Part shown: positions 29,919-42,200 of the stretch, piece by piece | How positions within the stretch are numbered: the stretch's first letter is position 1 | Layout of the letters: every line of letters starts with the position of its first letter | Source of the DNA: Diadema setosum | Lineage: Eukaryota; Echinodermata; Echinoidea; Diadematoida; Diadematidae | DNA length: 64,000 nt | Reading direction: 5' to 3' | Assembly (NCBI RefSeq): GCF_964275005.1 | Contig: NC_092705.1 | Span: 7,924,641 to 7,988,640, forward strand | Program-made: the position numbers and the translations under genes | The notes under the pieces: model-generated | The model's database searches: none | Told to the model about the DNA's origin: nothing | What the model saw: only the letters and a program-made list of their open reading frames with translations

Positions 29919-30406
29919 TCGGTCTGGCATTCTGATTTTGGAGGAAAAACGATATCTTTAGAAGAGGAAGGCCCTCGGGTGGGTTACCTTACATTATAGT
30001 CGGCACTCATATCTTAGAAACTTAAAAAAATGCGAACGACGAGCATCCTGTATGTAGTTTTTTACCGTCATATTACAGATAGCAATCTGGAAGAGACTGG
30101 GTCGCCTTTTGAACTCTTCTCTCAAATTTGTCAACATTGCCTCCAGCTAAAAAAAATAGCCGACAGTCAACACAAAACAGTGTACGTGGAAAATCATCGA
30201 GTTGTATTTTCACTTGCATTTTTTTTTCTCCCGGCAAACATCACAGATTTTTGTCGGATGGCTCACGGCAAACTTCATTAAATTAGGATATCTTTTGGTT
30301 GGCTATGGACTCATACTGCTTCCCTGCTTATGAATATCGCCCTCTGAAGCTGATATTGTTAAAGTTTAATCATCATTACGAAAATTTGTCTCGATATCTT
30401 TCCTCG

Positions 30407-30437
<31 letters not shown>

Positions 30438-30469
30438 ACTTTTTTCTTCTCATCTCTCTCTGTTCTCTC

Positions 30470-30661
30470 TCTTCTGTCTGTCTGTTTGTCTGTCTGTCTA
30501 TCTATCTATCTATCTCTTTCTATCTATCTATCTACCTATCTATCTAATGTACCTATCTATCTACCTATCTACCTATAACTATCTCTATCTCTATTTATCT
30601 ATCTATATATCTATTTATGTATGTATGTATGTATGTATGTATGTATGTATGTATGTATCTC

Positions 30662-30716
<55 letters not shown>

Positions 30717-30722
30717 CTTTCT
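30470..30722. repeat. TCTA / GTAT tetranucleotide repeat
   Basis: CTGT, CTAT, CTAC, GTAT and CTAT blocks follow one another. It lies about 550 bp after the shox stop codon, possibly in the 3' UTR. Confidence 0.95.
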
Positions 30723-32586
30723 GTATATCTATTGAACCCTCACTGCTCATTTAGCTAGATCTACATTTCTATGAGCATAGTTTTAAAAACACTCTTGACA
30801 GCTCATCACTAAGTTTTGACGAAATTGCATGGTGTCAGAGAGGTCCACATTAAGTCCTACATATTTTTAATTTTCTTAAGTGATTCATTCATTCAAGCGT
30901 ATGGCACAATGTGGTACTGGTGTGTCATTCAAGTCAAATTATTATCTTTGTACTTGTAACTTATGTTGAAATTGTAGGTCTGATTTAACAAGATGTCCGT
31001 ATCTTCTTTAAATTCAGATCTCACTGTGCAATGTCGTTGATTGCCTATATAGGGTACGGGGTCAAGAGGTCACGAATTCACAAGATAGAAGAGATTTCTA
31101 CCCACGCCGTGATTACATAACAACAATGAAATATGAACACACCGGTGTGTTGGCCTTTGTAATAAAACATAAAATAATTGGTAATTCTGTGACTGATTGC
31201 CATCTTCTGATCGATGGCTCTGAACACATCAAATCTTAAGTTTTACAATCTATTCACATGAGGTGAATAATCGAACGCACTTTTCCTTATTTTTTTTTTC
31301 CATTGAGTTTCATGAAGAGTAAGTGATGTCTTCATATTGATCTTTTGGGCGAAGTATCACGAGTGTATGTATGTATGCCAAAAACGAGTGTATCAATGTA
31401 TACCAAAAACAAGCAAGCAAGCAAACAAACAAACAAAAAACACACAAACAAACAAACAGACACACACACACTTTCAAACCAAAACCATGTATAGATGGGG
31501 GACCGAACACTTGAGATTTCTGTGAACAAGGGAGGAAAATGTGATTACTGTGAAAACGGGAGAGTTTTATGATGTACAAAGGTTTGCTTCAGAATTATAC
31601 GATTATTGAAGATGAAGTTACATGTGTAAATGCATAAGTATAAATTTTTCATGTCTATTGAATAACTTCGTCCTATTTCTCTCAGCAATGTATGTTTGGG
31701 AGTTGGAATTTTATGTATTTTGTACAAAATGTGGAACGAATAATATGTAATTTGCAAGTACATGCACTGGTTGCAATTCTTTACATGCTATTTCTATGTG
31801 CTCATGCGTGCGTGTGTGTGTCTGTGTGTGTGTGTGTGCGTGTGTGTGTATGCCTTTATGGAACAACCAATATATGAGACAAAGCTTTGTATCTTGGCGT
31901 TCATTAAAAGTAATTAGTTGTCTCAGGAGTGTATTGCAATGGGGCCAATCAAATCACTTCATGACATTTAATCTTAACCGAGTTACGAGATAGCAATCTA
32001 GCAGGATGCTCGAAGAAGAGATTGGGGGGGGGGGGGGGGGACAGAAAGTCAGAAACAGACAGACAGACAGACAAACAGAAAAGAAAGAGATAATTATCAG
32101 GGAGACATAACGGTATATAGCGACCGAACGGAAGGAGAGAGGAGCGCGTACACATGTACAGACCAAGGAGATAATACAGAAGAAAAGAGAAAGGACGAAG
32201 ACCCTACCAAGCAAGTGGAGGTGGAATTACTTGTAAGCCTCACGCACAGGACATAATCATACATCGGAAAATTGTGTTTCGTAAACGGGAGAAACCATCA
32301 TGCCATCACCAACAATCTGATTTACATCACACACTGGGACACGGATCAGTTGATAGAATAAACTTCCTCCAGTTTTGTTCTTTTATTTATAAAGTAGTCA
32401 TCAATATTGATGAATTGCGCAAATCAAAAATAGTTTTGATAAGACATACAAAAATCATATGAAATGATACTTTTCAAAATATATTTCTTGTCAATAATTA
32501 TTATCATTGAGATGTTTTAAATAGAAATATACAAGCAATTCTGTTAAAAAGCAGGTCATTACCATTAGCTACTGTGGCACTTTGTC

Positions 32587-32690
32587 TTTTTGAATGATAT
32601 TTTTTAAACTTGTACAAGGCAGCATGTTAGTCCTACCATTTTTGAATGATATTTTTTAAACTTGTACAAAGCAGCATGTTAGTCCTACCA
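32587..32690 (+). repeat. tandem duplication, 2 x 52 bp
   Basis: The unit TTTTTGAATGATATTTTTTA... occurs at 32587-32638 and 32639-32690. The two copies appear to differ at a single base (AAGGC/AAAGC), so this is a recent duplication. Confidence 0.92.
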
Positions 32691-33142
32691 CGATGGGATT
32701 AAACTCTGTTGTCTTTAAAGACAAGTCACTCAATGGAAATACACATAATTTTTTTTTTCTCTCGTGGTGATGATCAATCACAAATCAAACATTTTATATC
32801 AGACTTGTTCCACGATCTGCGACATTTCCATAATATCTTTCAGCTCATAGCAACAGCAGGAAACCATTTACGAACAGAAAGACAAAAAATAAGTAAATAG
32901 AAGTCAAATTACATATTACACCGTTTTAAATTTCATTTCCCTTCTAAAGAATGAAACAAGAAAGACAAACAATTACAAGGCATTTAAATTCTGACTATTC
33001 ACACGTGCATACTTATTAGTACTGTTTTGTTGCTGATTATGAGTTCAACTTCTCGTTACATCAAATTGCAGAAAAAATATATCTCAGATTTTTATTTTTA
33101 TCTTTTTTAAATGTACAATTGGTTCATTCGTAGTAGACTGAA

Positions 33143-33600
33143 TTGCATAGAAATACCGAACAGATTGACTTGCTAATTGGTGCAGATCATCCTAAGCTTC
33201 ATGGAGGTAAAACCAGGGAAAGAGGGACTTTCAGAGGAAGGAAGTCTCCACGAGGATGGGTGAGTTTTGGTGATGACTACTCGGACAGAGCAGAATGCGG
33301 GTCAGTCCTGCATGTGAAACTAGCGAGTCCACTGAATCTCAGTGCTGTGTTTTTTTGTTTTTGTTTTTGTTTTTTTTGAAAAGGAAACTAGGGGTGTTCA
33401 GTTCAAAGATTGTTGATACAAGCCCATCACAATGACTTACACTGGAGAAAGGAATATGGCATTATCTACAGTTCCTGTGGAAAAGCTGGTCGGTAGTGGA
33501 GGATACCTTACGCCTGGAAAAAAGATCCACACCAGCTACCAGATAATCGAGTGCAAGCAGAAAAGGTCCTATGGACAACAGAAGGAAGAAAACTGATGTA
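33143..33600 (+). pseudogene. decayed BEL/Pao LTR-retrotransposon pol fragment
   Basis: The plus-strand peptide contains IDLLIGADHPKLHGG and then KSPRGWVSFGD. These match the signature of the BEL/Pao (peptidase A17) pol region, where a VDLLIG-D-P-LH motif is followed by a SPLGWV-G motif. Further on, in another frame, HQLPDNRVQAEKVLWTTE (about 33524-33590) resembles the LP-NR-A-RL--ERRL motif that follows it in BEL/Pao. Frameshifts and stops separate the pieces, so it is not functional. No LTRs or target duplications were seen. Identification is by motif memory and should be treated as probable. Confidence 0.65.
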
Positions 33601-34933
33601 GATTATTGTTCATACAGTCAATGTGTAAGGAATTCCATATTGGAGAAACTCAAATGCATGCCTGACACACAGTAACACACCTCACAAGGCCACTGTAGCA
33701 TCACTTTGGCAAAGAGTTACATACATGACTTCCTCACATCACAGTGGTACACTACAGACCACTGTGATGATATTGTTGGTTCGGATATTTCTTTTTGAAA
33801 CACATAGGCAAGAATTTTCATAAAAACTGATCGATACCACCTTATCTGGCACAGATTTGAATGCCACGCCCCCCCCCCCCCATTTCACACAGTGCATTGA
33901 CATGGAGAAAACTTCACTAGAGGCCTGAAAGGGCAAATTGCTGCTGACCATCTATCAAATGAATAAATTATACTAATGAGTATCTCTATGTGGGTTAGAC
34001 TTACATTTTTTTTTTTATTATTTTGTTGATTTCATTCATTTAGTTCATTGCAATAAGGTCTCCCCTCATAAAATTCCCTGTATGCTGCATCCGCAGAACA
34101 TCTGTATGTGTCTGAGTGTGTTAATGACTGGCTTACAGTATATTTTTGTGCTTTACTCGGCCTAAACCTCCATGAACTCACAGCAATGATCAATTTGTCT
34201 ATTGCAACCTATTCAAAATATGTTGTAAAAAAATCACACTTTTCTTTAGTGGTTTAGTCAAATGCGTACGCGGACACACGGCGCAAGTTTCCTATAGAGA
34301 CCTATGCTATCGACTCCTCTTTAGCGCTTACACTGTGACCCATTTCCCCGAGTCCGAAGAAGTCCAATCCACTGTGGTCAGTGGTCCGATCACAGCTCGG
34401 CTCATGATTCGGCTGAGTTGGATGACAGCTTTAGCAAACTTCCTTTGTGATGTCATAATAAGAAGCACATATGCACGCACCCTGGCATTACTACAGACTG
34501 CATGATGCGCAGAGAAGACAACGAAGGCAACGTTACCTAGCAACACCTATGCGCTTTACTCTTGATGACAGCTCTCGACTTCGGCAATCTTTGTATCAAT
34601 GCTAACGGTGATCAGCAGTATCATCAACAGCGCCCTCTACACTACTGGGAATATGCGCCTTTAACGCTGCAAAAAAACAACAAAACAATACAGAAAACCA
34701 ACAGTACAGATGGGTTCAGCATTCTCACTTTGTCTCATGGTTCAATGTGTCATTAAGCTAGTAATTAATGTCTACTCATTCCATACACCTCTGCACACTG
34801 ACTATTATTGCATAATAATCCTGTGACCTGCACAATGATTAACAAATATTTTGAAACACACATACAAAGTATGAAATTGAACCATATCTTCCTATACACG
34901 CATATCAAATGAACTTTGAATGCAATAATACTA
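33601..34933. other. intergenic DNA; GC-richer island at 34270-34700
   Basis: No supported coding exon. The island contains TGATGTCA (34448-34455) and an X-box-like GTTACCTAGCAAC (34532-34544), so it could be a promoter or enhancer; the gene it would serve is not visible. Confidence 0.35.
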
Positions 34934-35438
34934 CAGGGATGGTATAGTATTGGTTGAGATGAGGATTCAGCTTTTATCTATTTTTTTCTCTTTTTTTTCA
35001 CAAGATACTTTACAATAGAAACCACTTTAAGAAATGTTAAGAGCATCCAATTCTATGTGGGATTCAAATTTTATTCAATGAAAATCAGTTTTGAAATGAC
35101 TGAGGTATCCAAAAATAAATTAAAGCAAAGCTATCCTAAATAAAGTTGAGCCCCACCTTTTATTAACATCTCACCATTTTGGATATCTCGGCCATTTCAA
35201 AAAATGGCCAATTTTTGTTGAATTCCCCTTGGCATTATACTGTATGCTCTTTCATATTCCATACAAGGTCCTCATTATCTAAAAAAAAAATTAAAAAAAT
35301 AATAATAATGAAAGTAATATATATATAATATACATGTATACCCCCATACACACTATGTGTGGATGGGTTTATAATGATCTTTAAAAACGTTACAAAGCTG
35401 AAATCTCATTCAATCCAAAACAATACCATCCCTTTAAC
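34934..35438. mobile_element. foldback MITE, AGGGATGGTAT family, copy 1
   Basis: It begins AGGGATGGTATAGTATTGG and ends with the inverted CCAAAACAATACCATCCCT. The internal inverted block TTTTGGATATCTCGGCCATT matches the copy at 45338-45726. Confidence 0.78.
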
Positions 35439-35659
35439 CCAATCAAAATGATTTGTAAATTCTCAAATGACTTTCTACACGCCCCACTGGCTTCCATGTG
35501 GTTAAAGGCATAATTAGGTGATCCGAGTATTTTATCATTTGCAGATAAAATGAAAACCCAGCACTAGTGCTTTAGAATAGTTCTAAAATGTGAGTTAGGA
35601 ATAGAAACAACAACTGTAAAAATTTGAATCGGTAAAATCGATGTTAAGTATCGTTAAAT

Positions 35660-35880
35660 ATTCAAAATGTGAACAATAGTTATAATAAAAATGTTTCCAG
35701 ACTAAACCGTCTACAGTTATGGTTTATTGAGAATAATGCAGATATCTCCTTGAACTTGAGGCCTTATTGCAAAAAAAATTTATATGGTAGGATGTTTTGT
35801 GATACAACAGACCTACACATATGCATCAAATGTGATATCTTGAACATTTTTTTAAATCACTGCTCCCAAAGTTAAACAAA
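35660..35880 (+). repeat. interspersed repeat, copy 1
   Basis: Shares CTACAGTTATGGTTTA, GATATCTCCTT, GGATGTTTTGTGATACA, GACCTACACAT and AAATCACTGCTCCCA with 62650-62885. Confidence 0.75.
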
Positions 35881-36175
35881 ACCTTTAAGGATTTACTTTG
35901 TATATAAAGAGCATGGTTAAATTTATTCACCTGAAGATTTCCATACACACTATAATCTATTACAGCTGTACTTGCTGAGGATTATGCTGCCACCATAGTA
36001 AAATACATTATGTATCTGCTACACGAATATACAACCTGTAACTCATTTTCTACATCTGCACTTGCAAATGTCAGGACAGAATAAAATGCATACCATAACA
36101 TGACAAATATAATGTTATCACAAAAGTGCATGGGTTACATTTTTTTTTTCTTTTTACACAGACACAGAGACATAC

Positions 36176-36460
36176 CGTCCATACTGCCGTCAAGGATACC
36201 AGAGTCTAATTCCCCATCACCGCATATCGTTACTGGGGCAACAAGACCTCGTATCTACAAAATGTAAAATGTTCAGGAGAGTCAAAAAAACATGGCGGCC
36301 AAAGCATTATAGCCAATGGGAGAGCCTTTCCTTTGACATGCCGTAGCGGCTTCATTTTTGGAGTAAGTCAGTTATTATTTGACCATTAATCCAAAAAAAT
36401 CATTTTCACCAAAATTGCAGATACAAGGTCTTGTCACCCCAGCGACGATATGGATCATTA
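36176..36460. mobile_element. inverted-repeat element
   Basis: The arm at 36223-36256 and the arm at 36419-36452 are inverted copies (CATATCGTTACTGGGGCAAC and its diverged complement). About 160 bp of unrelated sequence lies between them. Confidence 0.7.
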
Positions 36461-36666
36461 ATAAACGAACAATTACATTTTGCTCATGGGTATTTTATAC
36501 ACCTTCAGAGCAAAAACCATACCCTCCCCAACAAAAAGCACATACATGTAAAAACAATGAAACAAATCAAAAGACTTTGTTTACATTCAAATATGCAGGT
36601 CTGCAACTGGCAGTGCTGACTCACAAGGAAAAATACTGGAGTTTGTATGACCTGTACCTTATCTAA

Positions 36667-38089
36667 AGGCACGAGGACCAGAGATTCAAAAGGATGTTGT
36701 TAGATAGCGTGATGATCACAGTCATCTTCACTACAAAGAACAATGCAAAACTGGTTTTAACTGATAATCAAAGTTGACGACAAAAATGTGTCCTCTTTCT
36801 ATTGTCTCCGACAGGCTTTATGATTCCTTCATAATCATCCCAAATCAAGAGACAAACTGAGATTGACATTATTTTGGTCATTATTGATGTACTCATTGTA
36901 TAAATCAGTTTTATTACGATTTTTGGAACATGGCAATTGCAACAACGCCCTTTTGAATCCTTGGTCTGTTTCCCTAATAATAAAAGACATCAGAACAATA
37001 ACTATGTGTATTCTGATTAAAAGAAAAATAAAATGAAATTATGTCAGGTAGTTGCTGACTCTGATAGATTTCTGGGTGAATAATTACTAAATAGCATTCC
37101 CCCAATATCTTATTGTGAAACTATGAAGGAAATGTGAACAAGAGTGTCCCTCTGCATTCAGAGATGTCTTCCAATGACTAATATTTTTGAAAACTGCACT
37201 TTGTACAGGGCACAAAATACTAATACAGCCATTTGCTAACAGATCGATTCAAGCAATGTAAGCATTTCCACTCTTTGACTAGAGCACATGTTTTCAACCA
37301 AATAAAGAAAAGTGACTAAATAATTATGTATAGAATGACCATACATCATTTCTGGCAGCATTTACACCAATCATATTGGATACATGTACATGAAAAAAAA
37401 AGAAGTTCTGTGAACATTTAGTATTAATGATTATTGCACTCAGTATTGATTTACTATCATACGGCATAGCATTATAAAAATACATTTTCACAGACACAAA
37501 AAGCAGCAATATTTATTGGCAGAATAATGCATACTTTGTGCTTCTGGTACTCAAGGACGTGACGATGCTCTAAATATTTTGAACGTCCAGGCAGCAAATT
37601 TTTTAAACTTTCAAGCAGTTTTTGATGATAGAGGTTTTGAGAAAGAAAAAGAAAAGAAAAAGTCTACAGTCCCTCTCTTTTGCCTGTGTAGTATGAAGAT
37701 TTTATACCTCGAGAGAAAATTGAGATTTCCTGCTCCAGCTCCTTATTGGAACGTACTACATGAGGTAAGTACCTACCTGTGAAAAAGAATGTGTGATTGC
37801 CCATTATTCATACGGCCAGATTAAAGATTTGGTGACAAACTGCATTGCTCGCATTGCTTCAACCTGAGATCTCTCTGGCCTGCTTGTGTTTCCATTCTTC
37901 AGTGGAATACATGCAAGTGATGGGAAGGATTTTTTAGGACACAGCCTCTGGTTTTGAAACACACTTGGAATATTTCCTGAGCCTACGAACCTATCCCCCG
38001 GGGGATCATGAGATTTCTCCCGAAACGTGGCACACTGGTATTGCCGTTTGCTGTCTGTGATGATTACCTCCACCAAGGAAGGAGGAGGT
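36667..38089. other. intergenic DNA without recognised gene
   Basis: AT-rich. AATAAA on the minus strand occurs at 37512-37517 and could serve the transporter, but it is over 1 kb past the stop. Nothing else was recognised. Confidence 0.4.
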
Positions 38090-38182
38090 TTAACCCGTTG
38101 AGGACGAGTCCCGAGTATACTCGGGCAGGTGTCTATGGGAAATGGATGTTGTAACAAAATCAGTGCGTCTTCAACGGGTTAA
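38090..38182. mobile_element. 91-bp-class TTAA-flanked MITE, copy 1
   Basis: TTAA|CCCGTTGAGGACGAG at the left and CTTCAACGGG|TTAA at the right. Termini beginning CCC next to TTAA fit piggyBac-type mobilisation. The same family occurs at 44400, 46880, 60908 and 62000. Confidence 0.85.
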
Positions 38183-38802
38183 GGTCCTTGAAACCATGTC
38201 CTCCCCTTCCCTGTCAGCAGGACCGTCACTGCTCCTCCCCCACCACCATATCCATAACAAAACACATGAGGGCGCCCCCACCTGATTTGAGAGGATTGGC
38301 ACAAACAGGAATACCAAGACAGGGATATGTACATGTATGTGTATTAAAGAGGACAATGCAAAATTAGCTCCATGATCACAAAGTTATCGGTTCACAGACA
38401 GAAATGCACCAATAACACTGCACAATGTCATAAGTGGACACTTTAGAAATAATACGTCATTGAAATATATAACAGCATTAATGCCCTTTTGCTTCTCAAG
38501 TGAAAGGCTTTCTCTTGCAAGTTTTATCACTCTGATGCTTTGATTTTTTAAGTGTCTTTTGGTTTTTGTAGAGTTGTAAACAATGTTCCTTTATAATGGA
38601 CGCATGTGAATTACAACTAGAACATGAGATGCCAAAACTAAGTACAGATATCAGAATTGTAATTCTCATTGCACACAATTAATTCACCAAGCTGTTGTAT
38701 ATGACATTTTAAATTATGCCCTTTTGCAAATATATGACAAACACAGACAAGGATAGGAAGATATTATTTAGGTACATATAAGTGTATCAAATAATTGTGT
38801 CA

Positions 38803-39228
38803 CTAAGACAAGCTTGTTGTTTCCTTGTCGATGAGCGGAGATCTTTCAGATTCCTGGTGAACTCGAAGGGGCTCTTCGGGGTCGATCCCTCCCCTCCTCT
38901 GCTTGATGGTCAGTGCCAGGATGGCCAGGAGGATCATCAGTGTTCCCCCGACCACCATGCCCGTGCCGAACCACAGGAGGGCGCCCCGGAACCCGATGGC
39001 CTCCGTGATGGGTGTGATGGCCACCATGACGCTGCCCCCGAGCACGTCCATGACGCAGAAGAAGAGGGCGTAGACCACCGTCCGGATGTTCTGGGAGACA
39101 ATTTCCGCCATGGCGGACAAGCCGATGCCCAACCAGCCGTCTCCGGCGATAATGGATAAACCGCCGGTGATGAGATTAAAGGGGAGGTCCAGTATGAGGA
39201 AGAGGATGTAAAGTGGAATCTGGAATAT
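38803..39228 (-). CDS. MFS transporter terminal exon: membrane segments 9-12 and sorting tail
   Basis: The acceptor GTGTTTACAG is followed in phase 0 by IFQIPLYILFLILDLPFN, continuing helix 9, then helices 10-12 and a cytoplasmic tail of about 35 residues ending in TAG at 38803. The tail holds an acidic dileucine motif, ERSPLI, matching the [DE]xxxL[LI] consensus that binds AP adaptor complexes and directs proteins to endosomes and lysosomes. The exon is strongly GC-rich relative to its flanks, which is what makes it stand out. Confidence 0.93.
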   Translation of the reverse strand: MFQIPLYILFLILDLPFNLITGGLSIIAGDGWLGIGLSAMAEIVSQNIRTVVYALFFCVMDVLGGSVMVAITPITEAIGFRGALLWFGTGMVVGGTLMILLAILALTIKQRRGGIDPEEPLRVHQESERSPLIDKETTSLS

Positions 39229-42200
39229 CTGTAAACACAACACAAACAAACAGAAAATGAACAAACAAGCAAACATTGGATATCACATTTCAGAGGAAAT
39301 GGGATGAAGCCTGTTTCCATAGCAGACCAAATACTGCAGAGTTTCAGAAATAAATGTGGGCGCAGGTAAAGATAAAATTAAGAGAAATTACAGATATCAG
39401 TTTTAATTTATCAAGTCATATAGAGTATTATCCATCACAACAGAGTAAATTTGACTCAAAGCTTGTTAGCTGCATGCCATTCAGTACCACTGCTTGGGCA
39501 CGCTACAATCATCATGTACATTTGAAATTCTACCTACCCACTTCTGAATGGGAAGGGCGCTTCAGGAATAAAAGTCAGGTTGACCGACTTTTATTATTTC
39601 ACACATTTTATTTCAAAATACTCCAAATTATCATCCTTGCACATTTCATCAGCCAGATAATTTTCTGAGTAGATCCTTTTGATATATTGCAAGTAAATTC
39701 TATAAATGGTGGAAGATTGATTTTTAGCCCCTTTGAGAACTATGTTTTAGCTTTAAGAAAAAGGAGTTGTGCTGAGTGATAAGTTATTCTGTAGCTTACA
39801 AGGCTGTTGTGCCATCTTTAATTCACACATAGATTTAAAAAACAAGACCCCCAAATCAACTTCATATGCATGAAAAACACATGGAACTAATTGAAATATT
39901 TGTAGTTTCTGTTGTATCATGTTTGAACTGAGTCATTATGACATCTAAAAAGAAAGAATACTCAGTGTGATCCTTATAAAGGGCACAACTTGCACCTCAT
40001 TTGCAGATGATGCTTCCAGCACTTTTCTATTGCCTGTCCATTATGTCTGCATTTGCCAAAAATTTGGTATGTCTTATTGGTTACACGAACATATTAAATC
40101 TATCATCCTTTACTTTTGTCCCCTGCTGCAATGTCAGGCAATGCTTCTTCACATAACATGTGATGATGAGTATTTTTTTTTTCTTTCTACAAGGAATGGG
40201 CACAGGTAATGGAGTGAGTGGGCATGGAATTATGAATGCAGTACATCTCAATGGAGAAAGGCTTCCTCTAGTATGACCAGCAATGACTGAAAAAAGAAGA
40301 GACAGAATTAGCACTGGGAGGACTGTGTTATCCACTGGTCCAGATTATTACAACACCCAAGTAGATCCTTGCCATTTTATTGGTCGTTTGATATTGATCA
40401 TTTGTGTGGCTTCATTTACCGTGCAATCGTGATCCATGCGATTTGCTCCTATTGCACATACGCCACGAGCCTGGCACACTGCGTACGTAATATGCTTGCG
40501 TTTGCAGTGTGCATGCGCTTTATAATAAGCTCAAGCAGCGTGCCAGCGTATCGTAGCGCTTAGTGAACGCTCTCTCGATCTCAGATCTCCCACATACCTT
40601 CAACTCTCTTGTTTCTTAATTCATAGACATGAAATGACAAGAATCTATTGTTAGGTGTTACTTAAAACAAATAATATCATATTTGTGTGTGTGTGTGTGT
40701 GTGTGTGTGCAAGGCAAAGAATATTCATTCAGTGAAAGATGAAATTATTGATCCATTCAACTCGGCTGCGCCTCCTTAAATGAATCATTTCATCTTTTAC
40801 CTCAAGTAATATTCTGTCCATTTCACTCATAAACATTCATACTATTCATCCCACCATGAACCCTTACACCTCCAACCACCCACCTCCAGAATGACAATGA
40901 CCCACAGTCTTCCCCTGGCTCCGAAACGCCTCCCAACAAGGTCGCTCAGGAAGCCTCCCATCATGTAGGAGGCGATGCCGGCGACGGGAAGCATCCAGCT
41001 CAGGATGACGTCTGTCTGGAAGGTCGGGTAGTACTCCCCGAAGTAGTTGTTGAGGTTGTAGCTCAGCGTGTACTGGTAGCCCATCTTGCAGGCGAAGGCA
41101 AGGAATATAGGCAAGAGAACGATCCATGGCTGAGGGGTCAGCGCCTTCCAGATGTCCTTGAAAGACCCAGGAAGAGCTGCCACTCCATCTTTCTGTTTGA
41201 AGACAAGATAAATGGACAATAATAAATGCCAAAGATTCATCGTTAAACCCCTAACTCTTGGTAAGTAATCAAATTCAACATCAATACATGCTTGATATCA
41301 CCTTGATGGGCATGTAAACCAACACCACTGAAACATAAAGATAAATAAAGTCTGACAATTTTGATATCATTTGAAAAGCCACCAACATCTGAAGCTTTAC
41401 TATGCAAAATATATAATACAGCAGATTGATGCACAGTGAAAAAAAACAAAAACAAAAACATACATTTAATGCAAAGATCAAAAACTAAAGTGGGGAATAT
41501 TTCACAAATCATACAAGCTTTAATAATCTGATAAAAACACATATTCTTAATCTTAAAAAAGATATTTTCATATTTTAGGTGATTAAAAGAAAATCATACT
41601 TGATTTTGCAAGAAGATACTAGTTTGCAGCTCAACAAATCCATTCTCCAAAATAAGAAAAGAAAAGAAAAAACAATAACTGCAGAATAAGATTGTATTAT
41701 CAAGCACTTTCTATCCCACATGATGAAATTGTTCACTTCTGCACAAAACAAATGCATCCACTACATAAAGACAGATGGGGCATCTGAGACATTCTTTATC
41801 TGGGGTCTGAAAGTCACAACAGTGAGGGCACTGTCACCAAAACTAAAAGTGGCTGGATTGATACAACTCCTCAATCAACTCAAATGGGTATCTGTTTAGA
41901 AGTGATGCTATTAGAATGGACACAAGGAATATGATGCTGCCACTGTGGCGGGGAACACTACTGAAGCCCAGCATCCACATGATCCTATGTGGGAGATTTA
42001 AAACATGTAAAAAAAACAACAACATCAACTAGAAAGGCACTCTGAGAGCGCAGACCTCCGCCAAGCAACTACATTCTGTACTTTCCACTGATGATCTTGC
42101 TCTTCCATAGAGATCAGTGATTGCTAACCATACGTAGGCCTATGCATGCTGAAAAATCGTTCAATTTCCCAATGTAGAAGCCTTTGTTATGTCAAAAACC

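Larger units (their letters stand above)
29919..33142. other. shox 3' UTR and intergenic DNA
   Basis: The 3' UTR follows the TGA at 29918; its end is not defined (AATAAA occurs at about 31161). The stretch contains the TCTA/GTAT repeat at 30470-30722, a (TG)n run at about 31808-31851, a poly-G run at 32023-32040 and a 52-bp tandem duplication at 32587-32690. Confidence 0.5.

Noticed and set aside
36176..36254. A neat minus-strand exon-like stretch with TTTTGTAG acceptor, GTATGT donor and an open frame reading IRGLVAPVTICGDGELDSG
   Set aside because: The same sequence recurs inverted at 36419-36452, so it is an arm of an inverted-repeat element; no adjoining exon was found.
41843..42028. Hydrophobic minus-strand open frame (MWMLGFSSVPRHSGSIIFLV...) inside a transporter intron, considered as an extra membrane-segment exon
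   Set aside because: With the only plausible acceptor the required phase 0 frame runs into a stop, and the flanking exons already join in frame.
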